A DNA stretch of 64,000 nucleotides from Meira nashicola (taxonomy: Eukaryota > Basidiomycota > Exobasidiomycetes > Exobasidiales > Brachybasidiaceae). Of this stretch, positions 1 to 10,332 are shown piece by piece; position 1 is the stretch's first letter; each line of letters opens with the position of its first letter. The notes under the pieces are model-generated. The model had not been told where the DNA came from. It saw nothing but the letters and a program-made list of their open reading frames with translations, and ran no database searches. The position numbers were made by a program, and so were the translations under genes. The stretch lies in assembly GCA_001600355.1 (NCBI GenBank), contig BCJU01000006.1, positions 245,803 through 309,802 of the forward strand. Direction: 5' to 3'.

Positions 1-829
1 TCCTCACATCTAGAATTATTAAAAGGGCGACTGTAATCAAGTTGGATTCCTTCGACGCTATTTTTATGAGGAATGATAGTTGATAAATTGACGTTAAGGT
101 TTTTGTAAAATCCTGTTGCATTTAACGAATGAAATTTCTTCTCTACAACAGATGCTGGTTTTGTGGTATAATGTAATGCTTGATCAAGGCCTGCGATTGC
201 AAAATGTAAGACTAATAGCCAAGTCAATACAGCAATAGAAGCACGTAAAAAGCTAGGCATTCGGATAGATCGATGCGGAGAGGCTTTCTTTAAACCAAAA
301 GCAAAAGCTATACCGTCGAATACAGCGAATATATTTGCTGCTCCAAGAACGTCCATAGCAAGACCCAATCTAGATATCAGAATATAGAAATGACTATAAG
401 TTTATAGAGCCTTTTATAACACCTTTTTAAATATTATACTCACTGAACACCAGTTGGACGTTGATCCTGTAAATTACTCTTACTTGCTCTCCACCAAAGT
501 GAAGCTGCAATTGTTGCCATCAAACTCATCACTAAAACAGTACCTTGCTCTGTTGCTTTAGTGATAAAAGCAATAATACCTAATAAGTTTGTTGGATCTG
601 CTCCTGTAGAAAGCACCATTCCTTCCCTTTTGGTTGCATGCCAAACGTACATGTATACGAAAAGGATGATAACAGGAATCACAATAGCAGACATAACGAG
701 TAACGTTATGCCTATAGCTGCAAGTGCAATACGCCATGATTTTTGATCTTTTTTATATGGTTTCTTTGAAAGTGTAGAATCGGATACTTGATCATCGTAT
801 GCTGGGTATAAACCATGATATTGTACCAT
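1..829 (-). CDS. Multi-pass membrane protein, 3' part cut by window edge
   Basis: I do not recognise the family. Exon 1 (829 to 444) starts at the ATG whose complement is 827-829. The intron (443 to 370, 74 nt) has a GTGAGT donor and a TAG acceptor, and exon 2 (369 to 1) stays open to the window edge. Before the intron there is a hydrophilic N-terminus of about 30 residues, a long hydrophobic segment (about residues 33-63) and a second one (about 90-112). Exon 2 adds at least two further hydrophobic stretches and then a polar segment. It is probably a four-or-more-pass membrane protein of plasma membrane or vacuole. It is divergent from the amidohydrolase gene and shares a 1.07-kb upstream region with it. 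The splice makes one continuous frame, which supports a real gene; the function is unknown. Confidence 0.7.
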
Positions 830-1897
830 TTTTATAAATTGTAAGGTTTAATAAGTTGATAAGAATAGGTGTCGTATAAAAAAAAATTCTTTAATATCTG
901 GCAATATTTATACATTTCCTCATTACTCAAATTATAACATTGTTATCTTGTTTCTTTTGCTGTGAGAGTGTCTGTGAGTCGTAAGGCGATCATTCATTTT
1001 CACGCAACTTAATATCGTGTGGCTTTTCTTAAATTGATTCGACTGCCAAGATTGTCACAATTTGGAAATAGGCTCTATGCATCATGCAAGTATTGCATAC
1101 TTATCCGTTGATCAATGTACGTCTATGCATGTCCCGACATTAGGCAGTAAGCCCAGATCTTTTCCTTTTTTATTGTCGCTCAACTGTTTGGCGACAAGCA
1201 ATGTATTGTAGCCCAGCGCGATAGGTAAAATGGGTATACAATATTATAAAAGTACAGCGGATCTTATTTATCCATAAAAACCTTGATTAGATTTTTGACA
1301 CGATATTTTGATATTTCTATCAATTTACTTTATCATTAAAGAATAACAAATTTCACCAGAAATTTCGATTAATCTTAATTTTATAAAACTTAATTAAACA
1401 CTATTTTTTAAAACACATGCCAATTCGCTATGTTCGGGCACAACTGATTTCATTTGCAAAGCTATCATGTACCGTAAACTAGATGAGATGCTGCATTTCG
1501 ATTGAGGATGTGCATTTTGTACACATTGGCAACGGTCAGCAAGAAGAGAATATAAAAAACAAATAAACCTACATTAAATTGACTTGATGTTATATTTTCG
1601 TTCATTAGCAGATAAGACACTACAAGTCTCTGATCGAATTGTGAGACCTTATCTAGAGCTATAAATTCATCTAGAAAAAGAATTAAGAAGGTATCTAGGA
1701 GATTACAAATATTGCCTTGGTCTAATTACGAATGAGAAGCTTACGTAATCCGGAAATGCGGATATTCGCCCGAATATGCACAGAAATTCCCCCCCCCCCC
1801 GCCCGCGTGTAGAGAGAGAAGGCTAAGGTCTGCAAGCCTTTTCCCGAGATTGTTTCTGCAGGAACTTTCTGATCATCATCACCATAAAAAGAACAAG
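830..1897. promoter_or_regulatory. Divergent intergenic region with poly-C tract
   Basis: This 1.07-kb spacer separates the starts of the partial membrane protein (minus) and the amidohydrolase (plus), so it should hold both promoters. A run of 12 C residues lies at 1789-1800, about 100 bp before the plus-strand ATG, followed by a short GA-rich stretch. No convincing coding region was seen; the open frames that run into the amidohydrolase begin at TTG codons. Confidence 0.5.
1789..1800. repeat. Poly-C homopolymer, 12 nt
   Basis: Twelve consecutive C residues followed by a G/C-rich stretch, in the leader or proximal promoter of the M20 amidohydrolase. It stands out in an AT-rich window. It could be a length-variable tract or an assembly-sensitive site. 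Confidence 0.9.
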
Positions 1898-3319
1898 ATG
1901 GGCTGTCTTTCGGTATTATCGCCATTTAAGCAAAAGGCTGGCAAGAATGAAGAGAACGAAGTATTAAATCAAAACATATCCCATAACCCATCTGCATCTG
2001 CATGCTGTTGCGCTTGTGAACCATTACCCGGATATGAAGAAGTGAATCAAAAAATGCAATGGGATCCAATCAGTGATGAAGCTACAAAGACGGCGCAATC
2101 CAGTAAAGAGATGGGAGATACGATTGCAAGCACGATTAAATCAATCGATGGTGAATTACGAAAACTTTCACTTTCTATGTGGTCAAAGCCAGAATTAGGT
2201 TGGCAAGAAAGGGAAACGCACGATTTGTTCGTCTCCTATCTGAAAGGAAAAGATGGATGGAAAGTTACACCACATGCCTATGGATTCGAAACAGCATTCA
2301 GAGCGGAGTTCATCCATCGACCAGAAGGATGCAAGATCAAATCGGAAGATCTACCTACGATCGGATTTCAATCAGAGTTGGACGCTTTGCCGGGTATCGG
2401 ACATGCATGCGGACACAATTTGATCGCTATTGCAGGTGTAGGTGCAAGTCTAGCTCTAGCGAATGCTTTGCAAAAGCATGATGTTCCGGGAAGAGTGGTG
2501 TTGTTGGGTACACCCGCTGAAGAAATGCAAGGTGGAAAGATTCGATTGCTTGCCAAGGGTGCATATAAAGGAATGGATACATGCTTGATGGTTCACCCGG
2601 CTTCACTTGATTCGGTAGGAATCATGTTGGCCAAATCAGATCTTTTGGTTCGTTATACTGGTCATGGCGCACATGCCGGAGCTGCACCTTGGGAAGGTGT
2701 AAATGCACAAGATGCTGCAGTATTATCATACGTAAACATTAGTGCTTTACGTCAACAAATCAAACCGGATTATCGAGTGCATGGAATCATTCAAGGTGAT
2801 AAATCATGGGCTTCCAATGTGATTCCAGCAGCATGTGATCTTATGTTCAACATTCGTGCACCTACAGCGAATGAATGCGATACGCTTACCAAAAGAGTTC
2901 ATAATTGTTTCGAAGCTGCAGCCTTGGCAACAGGATGTAAAGCAGATATCCGAATTTCCGATCCATACAAAGATGTTGCCAATAATGATTCTTTGGCAGA
3001 TTCTTTTCGTGCAATAGCCGATCAAAGATTTTCAAAAAAGGTCACAAAGCAAGCATTTTTTGCATCGACTGATTTTGGAGATGTGACGTACGCCTTGCCT
3101 GCTTTACATGCACAATATTCTATTCCACTCAAAAATCCAGCAACTGATAAGAACCATACGCCTGGATTCGCAGATGCAGCTAAAACACAAGAAGCACACG
3201 ATCTCACACTAGAAGCAGCAATCACGATTGCCATTATTGGAGCAAAAGTTGCATCTGATGGAGCGTATCGTAAACAAATTTGGGATCAATGGAAAAAATG
3301 GAAGGGAGGCCGCATCTAG
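1898..3319 (+). CDS. M20-family amidohydrolase / dipeptidase (PM20D2/AbgB-like)
   Basis: A 473-residue metallopeptidase-family protein expected to hydrolyse an amide or dipeptide bond. Visible M20 features are HACGHN at about residues 169-174 (metal ligands), a catalytic-type PAEE with Glu208-Glu209, and the GHGAHAGAAPWEG stretch near 255-267 typical of the AbgB/PM20D2 amidohydrolase branch. I chose the ATG at 1898; the frame stays open upstream only to a TTG. This start gives MGCLSVL, with Gly2 and Cys3 resembling an N-myristoylation/palmitoylation start, although position 6 is Val rather than Ser/Thr. A Cys-rich patch (SACCCACEP) follows near residue 35. No signal peptide or intron is seen. 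It is divergent from the partial membrane gene and followed by the GT2 gene. The family call is strong; the substrate is unknown. Confidence 0.85.
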   Translation: MGCLSVLSPFKQKAGKNEENEVLNQNISHNPSASACCCACEPLPGYEEVNQKMQWDPISDEATKTAQSSKEMGDTIASTIKSIDGELRKLSLSMWSKPELGWQERETHDLFVSYLKGKDGWKVTPHAYGFETAFRAEFIHRPEGCKIKSEDLPTIGFQSELDALPGIGHACGHNLIAIAGVGASLALANALQKHDVPGRVVLLGTPAEEMQGGKIRLLAKGAYKGMDTCLMVHPASLDSVGIMLAKSDLLVRYTGHGAHAGAAPWEGVNAQDAAVLSYVNISALRQQIKPDYRVHGIIQGDKSWASNVIPAACDLMFNIRAPTANECDTLTKRVHNCFEAAALATGCKADIRISDPYKDVANNDSLADSFRAIADQRFSKKVTKQAFFASTDFGDVTYALPALHAQYSIPLKNPATDKNHTPGFADAAKTQEAHDLTLEAAITIAIIGAKVASDGAYRKQIWDQWKKWKGGRI

Positions 3320-3681
3320 CAAGATACATACATAAATCAATCAGCGCACCGCGCCGCACACACGCGTTTTGCCCAGGCCTCTTGTAGCGCGTATTTGTTT
3401 TCCGAAAATGGAAATGGATCTTGTTTCATTTGGACATCTTTAGCGTGTTTTGTGGGCAGGTGGCTTTTTTTTCTTGATATGCACTGATCTGAGATTGGAA
3501 TAGATTTCCTATTGAGACGGATATATCTACAACTATCTGGTGCATAGGCCGTAATTATGAATTATGAAAGAAGGGTGGAGTCAATTGAAGATACATAATT
3601 GATCATCATCTCTTCTTCTTTCTCAACCATATCCCCTCAAACTCTTCCCCCTCTCTCTCCATCATTTTTTTTGCTCTCAAG
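3320..3681. promoter_or_regulatory. Intergenic region with CT-rich leader of the GT2 gene
   Basis: The 3' flank of the amidohydrolase is followed by the 5' flank of the GT2 gene. A pyrimidine-rich tract (about 3606-3678, mostly C and T on the plus strand) runs almost to the GT2 ATG, as is common in leaders of well-expressed fungal genes. No gene is seen. Confidence 0.5.
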
Positions 3682-5121
3682 ATGGTGTCCTCTCAAATTT
3701 CCGGCTTGACTGGCGTTTTCGGTCGTATGTCAGCTTGGATAACGGAATGGACGCCAATGATTTTGCTTATTTGCTATTGCTTATTCAGTTTTTTCATTTA
3801 TCCACTTATGCCTGCCTTGGTTCATGAAATCGTTTGGTTCACTTTGGTTGGTTTACAAACTTTAACTTCACTTTCAGTTTCAACGGAAGCAATGCAATCC
3901 ATTCGTCCTGCTATCAAAGCAAGAAGGGATAAACGCAGAATGGATAAAGAAGGTTGGAAATTAAATCAAGGAGAAGAATGGCCAGAAATTGATGTTATCT
4001 TAGTGGCTTATTTACCAAACGAACAAGATATTATTATGCGTCAAGTTCGTTATGCATTAACAAAGATTGATTATCCTTCTGATAAATTGATGATCAATGT
4101 CGTTTACAATACACCCAAACCCATTCCTGGAATTGAAGCAGAATTGGCAGGACTAGAGAATCAATACGACAACGTCCGCATTATCAGCGTTCCAAATTCT
4201 AGGAGTAAGGCGGAGAACATTAATTATTTCCTCACTTTACCATCTCGTGGAAAAATTATTACCGTTTACGATACCGATCACTTTCCCGAACCAACTGCTT
4301 TACGTTGGGTTGCTAAACGTTTCTTGACAGGTGAAGTGGATATCATTCAAGGTCGTTGTTGCACATACAATCATACATCAACTTGGCTAACAAGAATGAT
4401 TGGTGTCGAATTTGATATGATTTACGGTGTTATGCATAGTGGTCGTGCAGAAGTTCAAAGATATGGATTCTTTGGAGGAAGTAACGGTCATTGGAATGCA
4501 TCCCTTTTAAGAACACTTGGAATGCAAGGTCATATGTTAACGGAAGATATTGATTCTTCTTTACGTGCAATCATTTCTGGAGCTCGTATCGAATATGACT
4601 TACACGTTCTTTCTTACGAACAAGCACCTGAAACAATGCAAGCATTCACAAAACAACGTCTTCGTTGGTCACAAGGATGGACACAAGTTGCAATGAGACA
4701 TTTCATTCCTGCATGCAAACGTGGTGCTTATAGTGACGATAACGGATGGCGTTCACGTGTTGGTTTATTGCAATTATTGGTTTACCGTGAAATTTATTTT
4801 TATATCAATACACAATTATTCTGGTTATTGGTTTCGGGTATTTGCACAAATATATTTACTGAAGGTGTTCGAACATTTTTCAAGAATTTTGGTGGTTATC
4901 ATTTAGCCATGTGGGCTTTGGGTATTAATTTGATTTGTTTATTTTTAACAATGTGCATCGTAATGCGCAATCGTTCACATTTCACAAAACCATTCAGTGT
5001 AATCTTGTTTGGATTTTTAACTTCATTTTATTACGTTTTCAATTCGCATATGGCCATTTATGCACATTTCCGACAATTTACCAATTACACAAAATGGAAT
5101 CCAACAGCACGTGGAAAGTGA
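3682..5121 (+). CDS. Processive-type family 2 glycosyltransferase (membrane)
   Basis: A 479-residue inverting GT2 enzyme of the cellulose/hyaluronan-synthase-like type. One or two N-terminal membrane segments (about 22-65) are followed by a cytosolic catalytic domain that opens with EIDVILVAYLPNE. The acidic motifs are all visible: DTD at 197-199, TED at 287-289 and QRLRW at 325-329. Three or more C-terminal membrane segments follow. It probably uses a UDP-sugar to extend a chain at the plasma membrane or Golgi. Fungal proteins with this layout include the GT2 reported to be needed for hyphal growth in cereal pathogens (recalled, not checked). The acceptor and sugar are not readable. A codon-like in-frame stretch lies beyond the stop at 5208-5291, so the true C-terminus may be longer. 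A hairpin (5308-5328) lies downstream. Confidence 0.85.
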   Translation: MVSSQISGLTGVFGRMSAWITEWTPMILLICYCLFSFFIYPLMPALVHEIVWFTLVGLQTLTSLSVSTEAMQSIRPAIKARRDKRRMDKEGWKLNQGEEWPEIDVILVAYLPNEQDIIMRQVRYALTKIDYPSDKLMINVVYNTPKPIPGIEAELAGLENQYDNVRIISVPNSRSKAENINYFLTLPSRGKIITVYDTDHFPEPTALRWVAKRFLTGEVDIIQGRCCTYNHTSTWLTRMIGVEFDMIYGVMHSGRAEVQRYGFFGGSNGHWNASLLRTLGMQGHMLTEDIDSSLRAIISGARIEYDLHVLSYEQAPETMQAFTKQRLRWSQGWTQVAMRHFIPACKRGAYSDDNGWRSRVGLLQLLVYREIYFYINTQLFWLLVSGICTNIFTEGVRTFFKNFGGYHLAMWALGINLICLFLTMCIVMRNRSHFTKPFSVILFGFLTSFYYVFNSHMAIYAHFRQFTNYTKWNPTARGK

Positions 5122-5715
5122 TGGCCCAGTCAGATTTTTTTGTAAAAACACTCTCTATCATACTTTTTTATATTTTTCTTATCATTTTAAATCAAACGGG
5201 CTTATAAACACCAATTGTTCCTGAACGTGCTCACCAGATATTACAAGACGTGCGTGCCGAAAATGATGGTTTAGGTAAATCACCAGTGTAGAATTGTTTT
5301 CTGGCTTTGGCCGATAATATTTCGGCCACTCAGGGCGCTAGTGAGGTTCTCTTAAACCGACGGTAAGTGTGCTGCTGTTCATTTACCCGGCACAACGACC
5401 GCGGCATTTAAAAAGGCTAAACGCATGCATGCATTGCATATAATATGCGGGAAAACTTTCTTTAATTTTCAATCATTGTCTCTATTTCATGCATCTGCAT
5501 CCCCTTTTTTGGTTTCTGTTAGTGGAAAAACCCCACTCTGAATAAATAATAAATGAAGGAGAGAGCACGTTCCATTATACATGAACATGACCATGACCTT
5601 GTGATTGGTTTCTTCAGGAACGAAGAAAAATTTTCTGTTCCTGATTCGCAAATAGTTTAAAAGAGAATAGAGAATTGCATTGCCACAACTTCCCTTTATA
5701 CCATCCGCTCTCAAA
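5122..5715. other. Intergenic region with possible GT2 3' exon and hairpin
   Basis: After the GT2 stop, 5208-5291 reads as about 27 codons of ordinary composition ending in TAG, but no AG acceptor precedes it at the needed place. A 7-bp stem with a 7-nt loop (TGGCCGA/TCGGCCA) lies at 5308-5328. The rest is the 5' flank of the permease. The open frame entering the permease from 5680 begins at a TTG, not an ATG. Confidence 0.45.
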
Positions 5716-7442
5716 ATGACTACCTTATACAAAGAAGATGATGTTGATCATATCAATGAATCACCAGGCGAGGCAACATTTGACGATGAGAAAGCACAAA
5801 ATCCCACCACCAAAGATCCAGAAGTTGCAAGCATTTTAAAACTTCGCAAGACAAAACATAGTGATGCATTCACAATTCTTGCAGCAGGATCAGCATTAAT
5901 TTCGGATGGATATCAAAATAACGTTCAAACGATGTTAAACACTTTATTTGCAAAAAGATATGGATCAAAAATTTATACTTCTGCAATTTCAACTAGATTA
6001 AGTAATTCTCTTTTGGTTGGTTGTGTTTTAGGTCAAGTTATTGTTGGTTTAATGTGTGATAGAATTGGAAGAAAAAGTGCAATCCTTACTTCAACACTTT
6101 TGCTTGCTGTCGGTTCCATTTTCGCTACTGGTGCCGTTCCAGTTGATGGAAACCTTTCCAAATTATGGTGGTGGTTAACTGTAGCACGTGGAGCAACCGG
6201 AATTGGTCTCGGGGTAAGTTATAAAACTTTGGATCGGATGATTATTAAGATTAGTATAACTAACTTTTATGATCTTTTTGTCTTTTTTCTGAAGGGTGAA
6301 TATCCTGCAAGTTCAACCTCTGCTTCTGAAGCCGCCAATGAAAGATATGGACGCAAAAAGAGATCAACAATTTTCATTTTGTGTACTAATCTCGTTTTAT
6401 CGTTAGGTGGTCCTTTGGCTGTGAGCTTTTTCTTGATCGTTTTAAGCATTTCAAGTTATGGCAATACAACCTCTGCTCTTGATGCACGTCGATTGGATAT
6501 CGTTTGGAGAGTTTGTTATGGTTTTGGTGCTTTATTACCTTTGAGCGTATTTTATTTCCGTTGGAGAATTTTAAATAGTAAACTATATCGTACAAGCGCG
6601 ATTCGTTCAAATGTTCCTTATTGGTTAGCCATCAAAAGATATTGGCCTAGGATGCTTGGAACTTGTTTCTGTTGGTTCCTCTATGACTGGGTAGCTTTTT
6701 CGAACGGAGCTTTTAGCGCCAGTGTTCTTTCTACCGTCATCCATAATCCAACTTTAAAACGAACAGGAGAATATCAATTATTATTGGGAGCGATTGCATT
6801 ACCTGGTGCAATTTTAGGCGCATTCGCTGTTCGTTATTTGGGCTCTAAAAAGCAAATGATAATTGGCTTTGTGGGTTACATTGTTATTGGTTTGATCGTG
6901 GGTTTAGCTTGGGATAAATTGATCGAAAGTGAGTTTATAGTTGTGTTGATTCGTTCCATTTCAATATTCTGACAATTTTTTTCACTCTCTCAGTTCCCGC
7001 CCTATTTGTCATCTTTTATGGTCTATTGGCTTCTTTTGGTAACTTTGGACCTGGTTCAATTTTAGGTTTAGTTTCATCTGAATCTTATCCAACGGCAATT
7101 CGTGGAACTGCTTATGGTTTAAGTGCAGCAATTGGTAAAGTTGGTGCAGTTGTTGGAACTGAAGTTTTTAAACCTGTTCAAGATAATTTAGGTAAAAAGT
7201 ATATCTTTATTATTGCTGCTTGTATTGGTGTAACTGGTGCAACATTAGCATTCTTTACTATCATTGATACTTCAAAACTTAATCTTGCAGAAGAAGATGA
7301 AAAATGGCGTCAATATTTATTGGATAACGGTTGGAACGGTTTAATGGGAGATGGTACAGTTACCGAACAAAAAGCATCTGATCTTTCAACTGCAGATGTT
7401 ATCGATCGTTCTAGTAGTGAAGAAAGTATGGATGATAAATGA
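5716..7442 (+). CDS. GIT1-like MFS permease (glycerophosphodiester/phosphate type), 3 exons
   Basis: Predicted exons are 5716-6213, 6295-6928 and 6994-7442, giving 526 residues. The start is the ATG in a TCAAAATG context. Intron 1 (81 nt, GTAAGT...AAG, CTAAC branch site) is in frame without stops; intron 2 (65 nt) is GTGAGT...CAG. The protein shows the MFS signature DRIGRK after TM2, GEYPASS (compare GAEYPAGS in the second permease of this window), and the NVPYWLAIKRYW / WFLYDW block typical of the GIT1 and phosphate:H+ symporter branch. It is expected at the plasma membrane, importing glycerophosphoinositol-like compounds or phosphate. The N-terminus and the last 35 residues are hydrophilic and acidic. 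Compared with the intronless paralog at 41114, the central motif lacks one Gly-Ala pair (GLG-GEYPASS versus GIAIGAEYPAGS). Substrate is inferred from family only. Confidence 0.85.
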
Positions 7443-7551
7443 TGATGTAAACCTACCAACACTTGTAGCTTAATTTTCACACAAAACATTTGAAAGATAG
7501 ATCTATTTTATGAGGTAGAAAAAAGATAATAAAAGAATGTGTGTGTAACAC

Positions 7552-9363
7552 CTAATTGCGTACAAAATGGAAGAACCAATGACTTAATTTAAGACCAGCA
7601 TCATCCACAAGTCGTGACCAAGTATCAGCGCAGATCAAACAACAAGGAATCATTGCAAGGAATTCTACCCAAAGGATGAGTGAAAGGTTTGAAACGTGAA
7701 GAGTATTGACTAGATGATTATGTAGTAATCCACCTAAACTGATCATAATCGTACCTGAGATTAAAGCGATAGAGAAACCCAAACGACCCAAATAGACAAA
7801 TATACCAGAAGATAAAAAGTTTTGTGCGTTATCGCTTAATTCGATCAATAACAAAACACCAGTGCACAAGAACCAATCGTCATATCTTGGGAATGCTCTT
7901 TCTACGGGATTGAAATTGGTGGAAAGCATACCTGTGTTCAAATTTGCATGTGCGAGTAATTCCTTATTTTGGTATTGAGGAGCAGCAGCTGCCCAAACGT
8001 ATTTGAATAAAATCCCAATAAAGATCATTGATAAAGGAATAATCTTTGTTAATGCATTTTGGAATGTGTTGAATTTGGGTGGTGTCAAGGACACTCTACG
8101 TTGACCACGTTTTGCCATTGCAGTTGTTGCTTTATCGGGCATCATTGATCGATAAACAACTGCAAATTCGGCTAAAACTAAACCTGTTATAGTATACCAA
8201 GACCATCTTCCAACCCAAGCAGAAAGAAGGATCATTGATGCAAATCCGATCACTTTATACTTGAAAATGGTAAATGGTAAGACGAAAGCGAAAACGACCA
8301 TTACGAACACTTGCTGGAATGCAATATCAACAAACCAAGCAATTCGACCGAGTGGGATAAAGTTGACTGCACGTGTATCACGATTTGCATAAGGTTGATA
8401 TAAAAGCGAAAGCAAAGAATTAAAGTATTCCAATGCGTTTCCCCAAACTGCTGGTGGTTGAGCTGCTTGATTGTTCAGGTCTGAAGCTAAAACGTTTGCG
8501 TATTTGAAACCGTTTGTTACAGTTAAGATACTAATTAAAGCCAAACTTAATGCAACAGGAACCATAATTCTGATCGGACGACGAAAACATGCACCAGCTA
8601 AAGCGACTGCTTGCCGTCTTTCAACGTATGTTTGCAAAGCTGTTCTGCCGATCAAGATGATGTACATTGCTGCTTGTGTTGAACCATCACATAGTAAAGG
8701 TGTTAATGCTTTCCTTAGTGTATTTTGCCAACCAGGAGCAGATTGTGTAAAGATTGCAGGTTGAGTTCCATCGAGATCTGTATCAGTTACAACAGCAGGA
8801 GCGAATGTTCGAAAGAATAGCCAAAGCAAAGTTTGTAAAGCGATAATACCACGTAAGCCTTCCAAATAAGGAATTCTAGCTGATCTTGGTCTACCTTCGT
8901 CAAAAGTTTCTTGTTCGGTGAAAGGTTCGATGGTTAAACCCCAACGTTCTTTACCTAATAGAACTTTATATCCATTTCTATCCAAAACTGAATGTTCACC
9001 TTCACTTGAAGAAGAAGAATCAGAAGTTGCAATCTTTTTAAGTGAAGGAGTTGAATTTGTCACTTCTTCACGTAAAGGTGTCATTGCATGAGCACTTGAA
9101 ACTGTATAATTTGGATTCCATCTTCCGTTTGAAAGTGTTGATGGTGCTTGTCTATAAGGTAATTGACCTTGTTGTTGTTGTTGTCCTAATTCTTCCGGTG
9201 ATTCTTGACCTGGAGTGTATACTTGTTGATGTGATGCTTCTGCTCCTGGACCTTCTTCTACAGGTGCAATGTATTGTAATGGAATGTGTAATCCTCCTGC
9301 TCCACTTTGAGATGCTCTTAATCTCATTGCACTAGCAGGTGACGAACCAGGATGATAAGACAT
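7552..9363 (-). CDS. Divergent acyltransferase-3-like membrane protein
   Basis: A 603-residue protein. About 160 N-terminal residues are polar, rich in Gln and Ser (a QQQQQ run, SDSSSSSEGE). The acyltransferase-3 signature YLEGLRGIIAL follows at about 166-176, then roughly ten hydrophobic segments. Family members O-acylate sugars, taking acyl groups across the membrane. In this copy the His that normally follows EGLRG by about 10-13 residues is absent: the segment reads LLWLFFRTFAP. The protein may therefore be inactive in acyl transfer or use another residue. No intron is seen, and the start is a true ATG. It faces the zinc-finger gene across a 970-bp divergent spacer and is convergent with the upstream permease (110 bp apart). 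Membership is clear from the signature; activity is doubtful. Confidence 0.75.
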   Translation of the reverse strand: MSYHPGSSPASAMRLRASQSGAGGLHIPLQYIAPVEEGPGAEASHQQVYTPGQESPEELGQQQQQGQLPYRQAPSTLSNGRWNPNYTVSSAHAMTPLREEVTNSTPSLKKIATSDSSSSSEGEHSVLDRNGYKVLLGKERWGLTIEPFTEQETFDEGRPRSARIPYLEGLRGIIALQTLLWLFFRTFAPAVVTDTDLDGTQPAIFTQSAPGWQNTLRKALTPLLCDGSTQAAMYIILIGRTALQTYVERRQAVALAGACFRRPIRIMVPVALSLALISILTVTNGFKYANVLASDLNNQAAQPPAVWGNALEYFNSLLSLLYQPYANRDTRAVNFIPLGRIAWFVDIAFQQVFVMVVFAFVLPFTIFKYKVIGFASMILLSAWVGRWSWYTITGLVLAEFAVVYRSMMPDKATTAMAKRGQRRVSLTPPKFNTFQNALTKIIPLSMIFIGILFKYVWAAAAPQYQNKELLAHANLNTGMLSTNFNPVERAFPRYDDWFLCTGVLLLIELSDNAQNFLSSGIFVYLGRLGFSIALISGTIMISLGGLLHNHLVNTLHVSNLSLILWVEFLAMIPCCLICADTWSRLVDDAGLKLSHWFFHFVRN

Positions 9364-10332
9364 ATTGTTGCGTTGTGATTGTCACTTGAACGACTTGGCG
9401 GGGGAAAAGAGGGGGGATGATGATGATGATTGTAAGTAATCATCTTTCATATATATATGCGCATGCTCCACAAATAATCATAATCTCAACCCATCTTTGA
9501 TTATTGCCAGCCAATCTGAGATTAAACTTCTTTCTGTAATCGAACATCCTTTCGGGAAAGGAAAGTTGTCTAGCCTTCCCTATCAATGTGTATGTATGCG
9601 TGAGGATAACAACAGATTGGGTCGTCAACACAATCTACCCGCGCCATGTATGTACATACACAAAATCTCATCCTTTAGCGTATTTATCCTTACCGGATTT
9701 GGGGTAAACTATCTAATCAGTGCATACATTTCTGCATTAATTCGTGTGGCGTGGATGTTTGTACGCGTGTAAGCCTAGATGTGTTTTTTTTGGCACACCG
9801 TCTCTATACGCGTCCTTTTTTTGCCAATTTGTTTCACGTTTGCGTCTTGTACTTTCCGCTTGCGGTTAACAATCTTGCTTGAAAACCTTAACATACAATG
9901 AATGTATGCATGTAGGCCAGATCTTCCATGCTTTTTGCCATTATGCACGCCCTGGATTATGAGACATGATACGATCTCCAGCATACATGGCGATTATTAT
10001 GTGTGTTTGAACCGAATACATACTTGATGCAATGACGGTAATTGGAATACGCTAATAATCATCGAATCTGAAACAGGCTAGGTTGATCGGAAAATGATGC
10101 AGTCAGTCTCTTTGCCAGATCGATTTGTTATTCGATTAGATCCGGCTTGAAAATGGAAAGTTGAGCGGAGTCAAAGCGATCAATTGCCGAGTATGAAAGA
10201 TGTGGCATTTGATCGAGCGACATCACTCTCTTACGCTAAACAGATTTCAAGAATCATATAAAGGTTGATTCAATTTGTGGAATCAATCGTAAATCTTTAC
10301 CATCATATCAACTTACTCTTTCTTGCTAAAAG
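9364..10332. promoter_or_regulatory. Divergent promoter region with TATA box
   Basis: A 969-bp spacer between the acyltransferase-3-like gene (minus) and the zinc-finger gene (plus). It has a G-rich patch with ATG/GAT triplet repeats at about 9397-9432 and a TATA-like TATAAAGG at 10257-10264, 76 bp before the plus-strand ATG. No gene is seen; short open frames here lack any protein-like character. Confidence 0.5.
10257..10264 (+). promoter_or_regulatory. TATA box of zinc-finger gene
   Basis: TATAAAGG, 76 bp upstream of the ATG at 10333, in the spacing common for fungal TATA elements. Confidence 0.5.

Noticed and set aside
1850..1897. Longer N-terminus of the amidohydrolase with a His-rich stretch
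   Set aside because: The open frame begins at TTG; the first ATG is at 1898 and the residues before it look like leader sequence.
9042..9335. Plus-strand open frame rich in Leu and Val
   Set aside because: Antisense shadow of the Gln/Ser-rich N-terminus of the acyltransferase-3-like gene.
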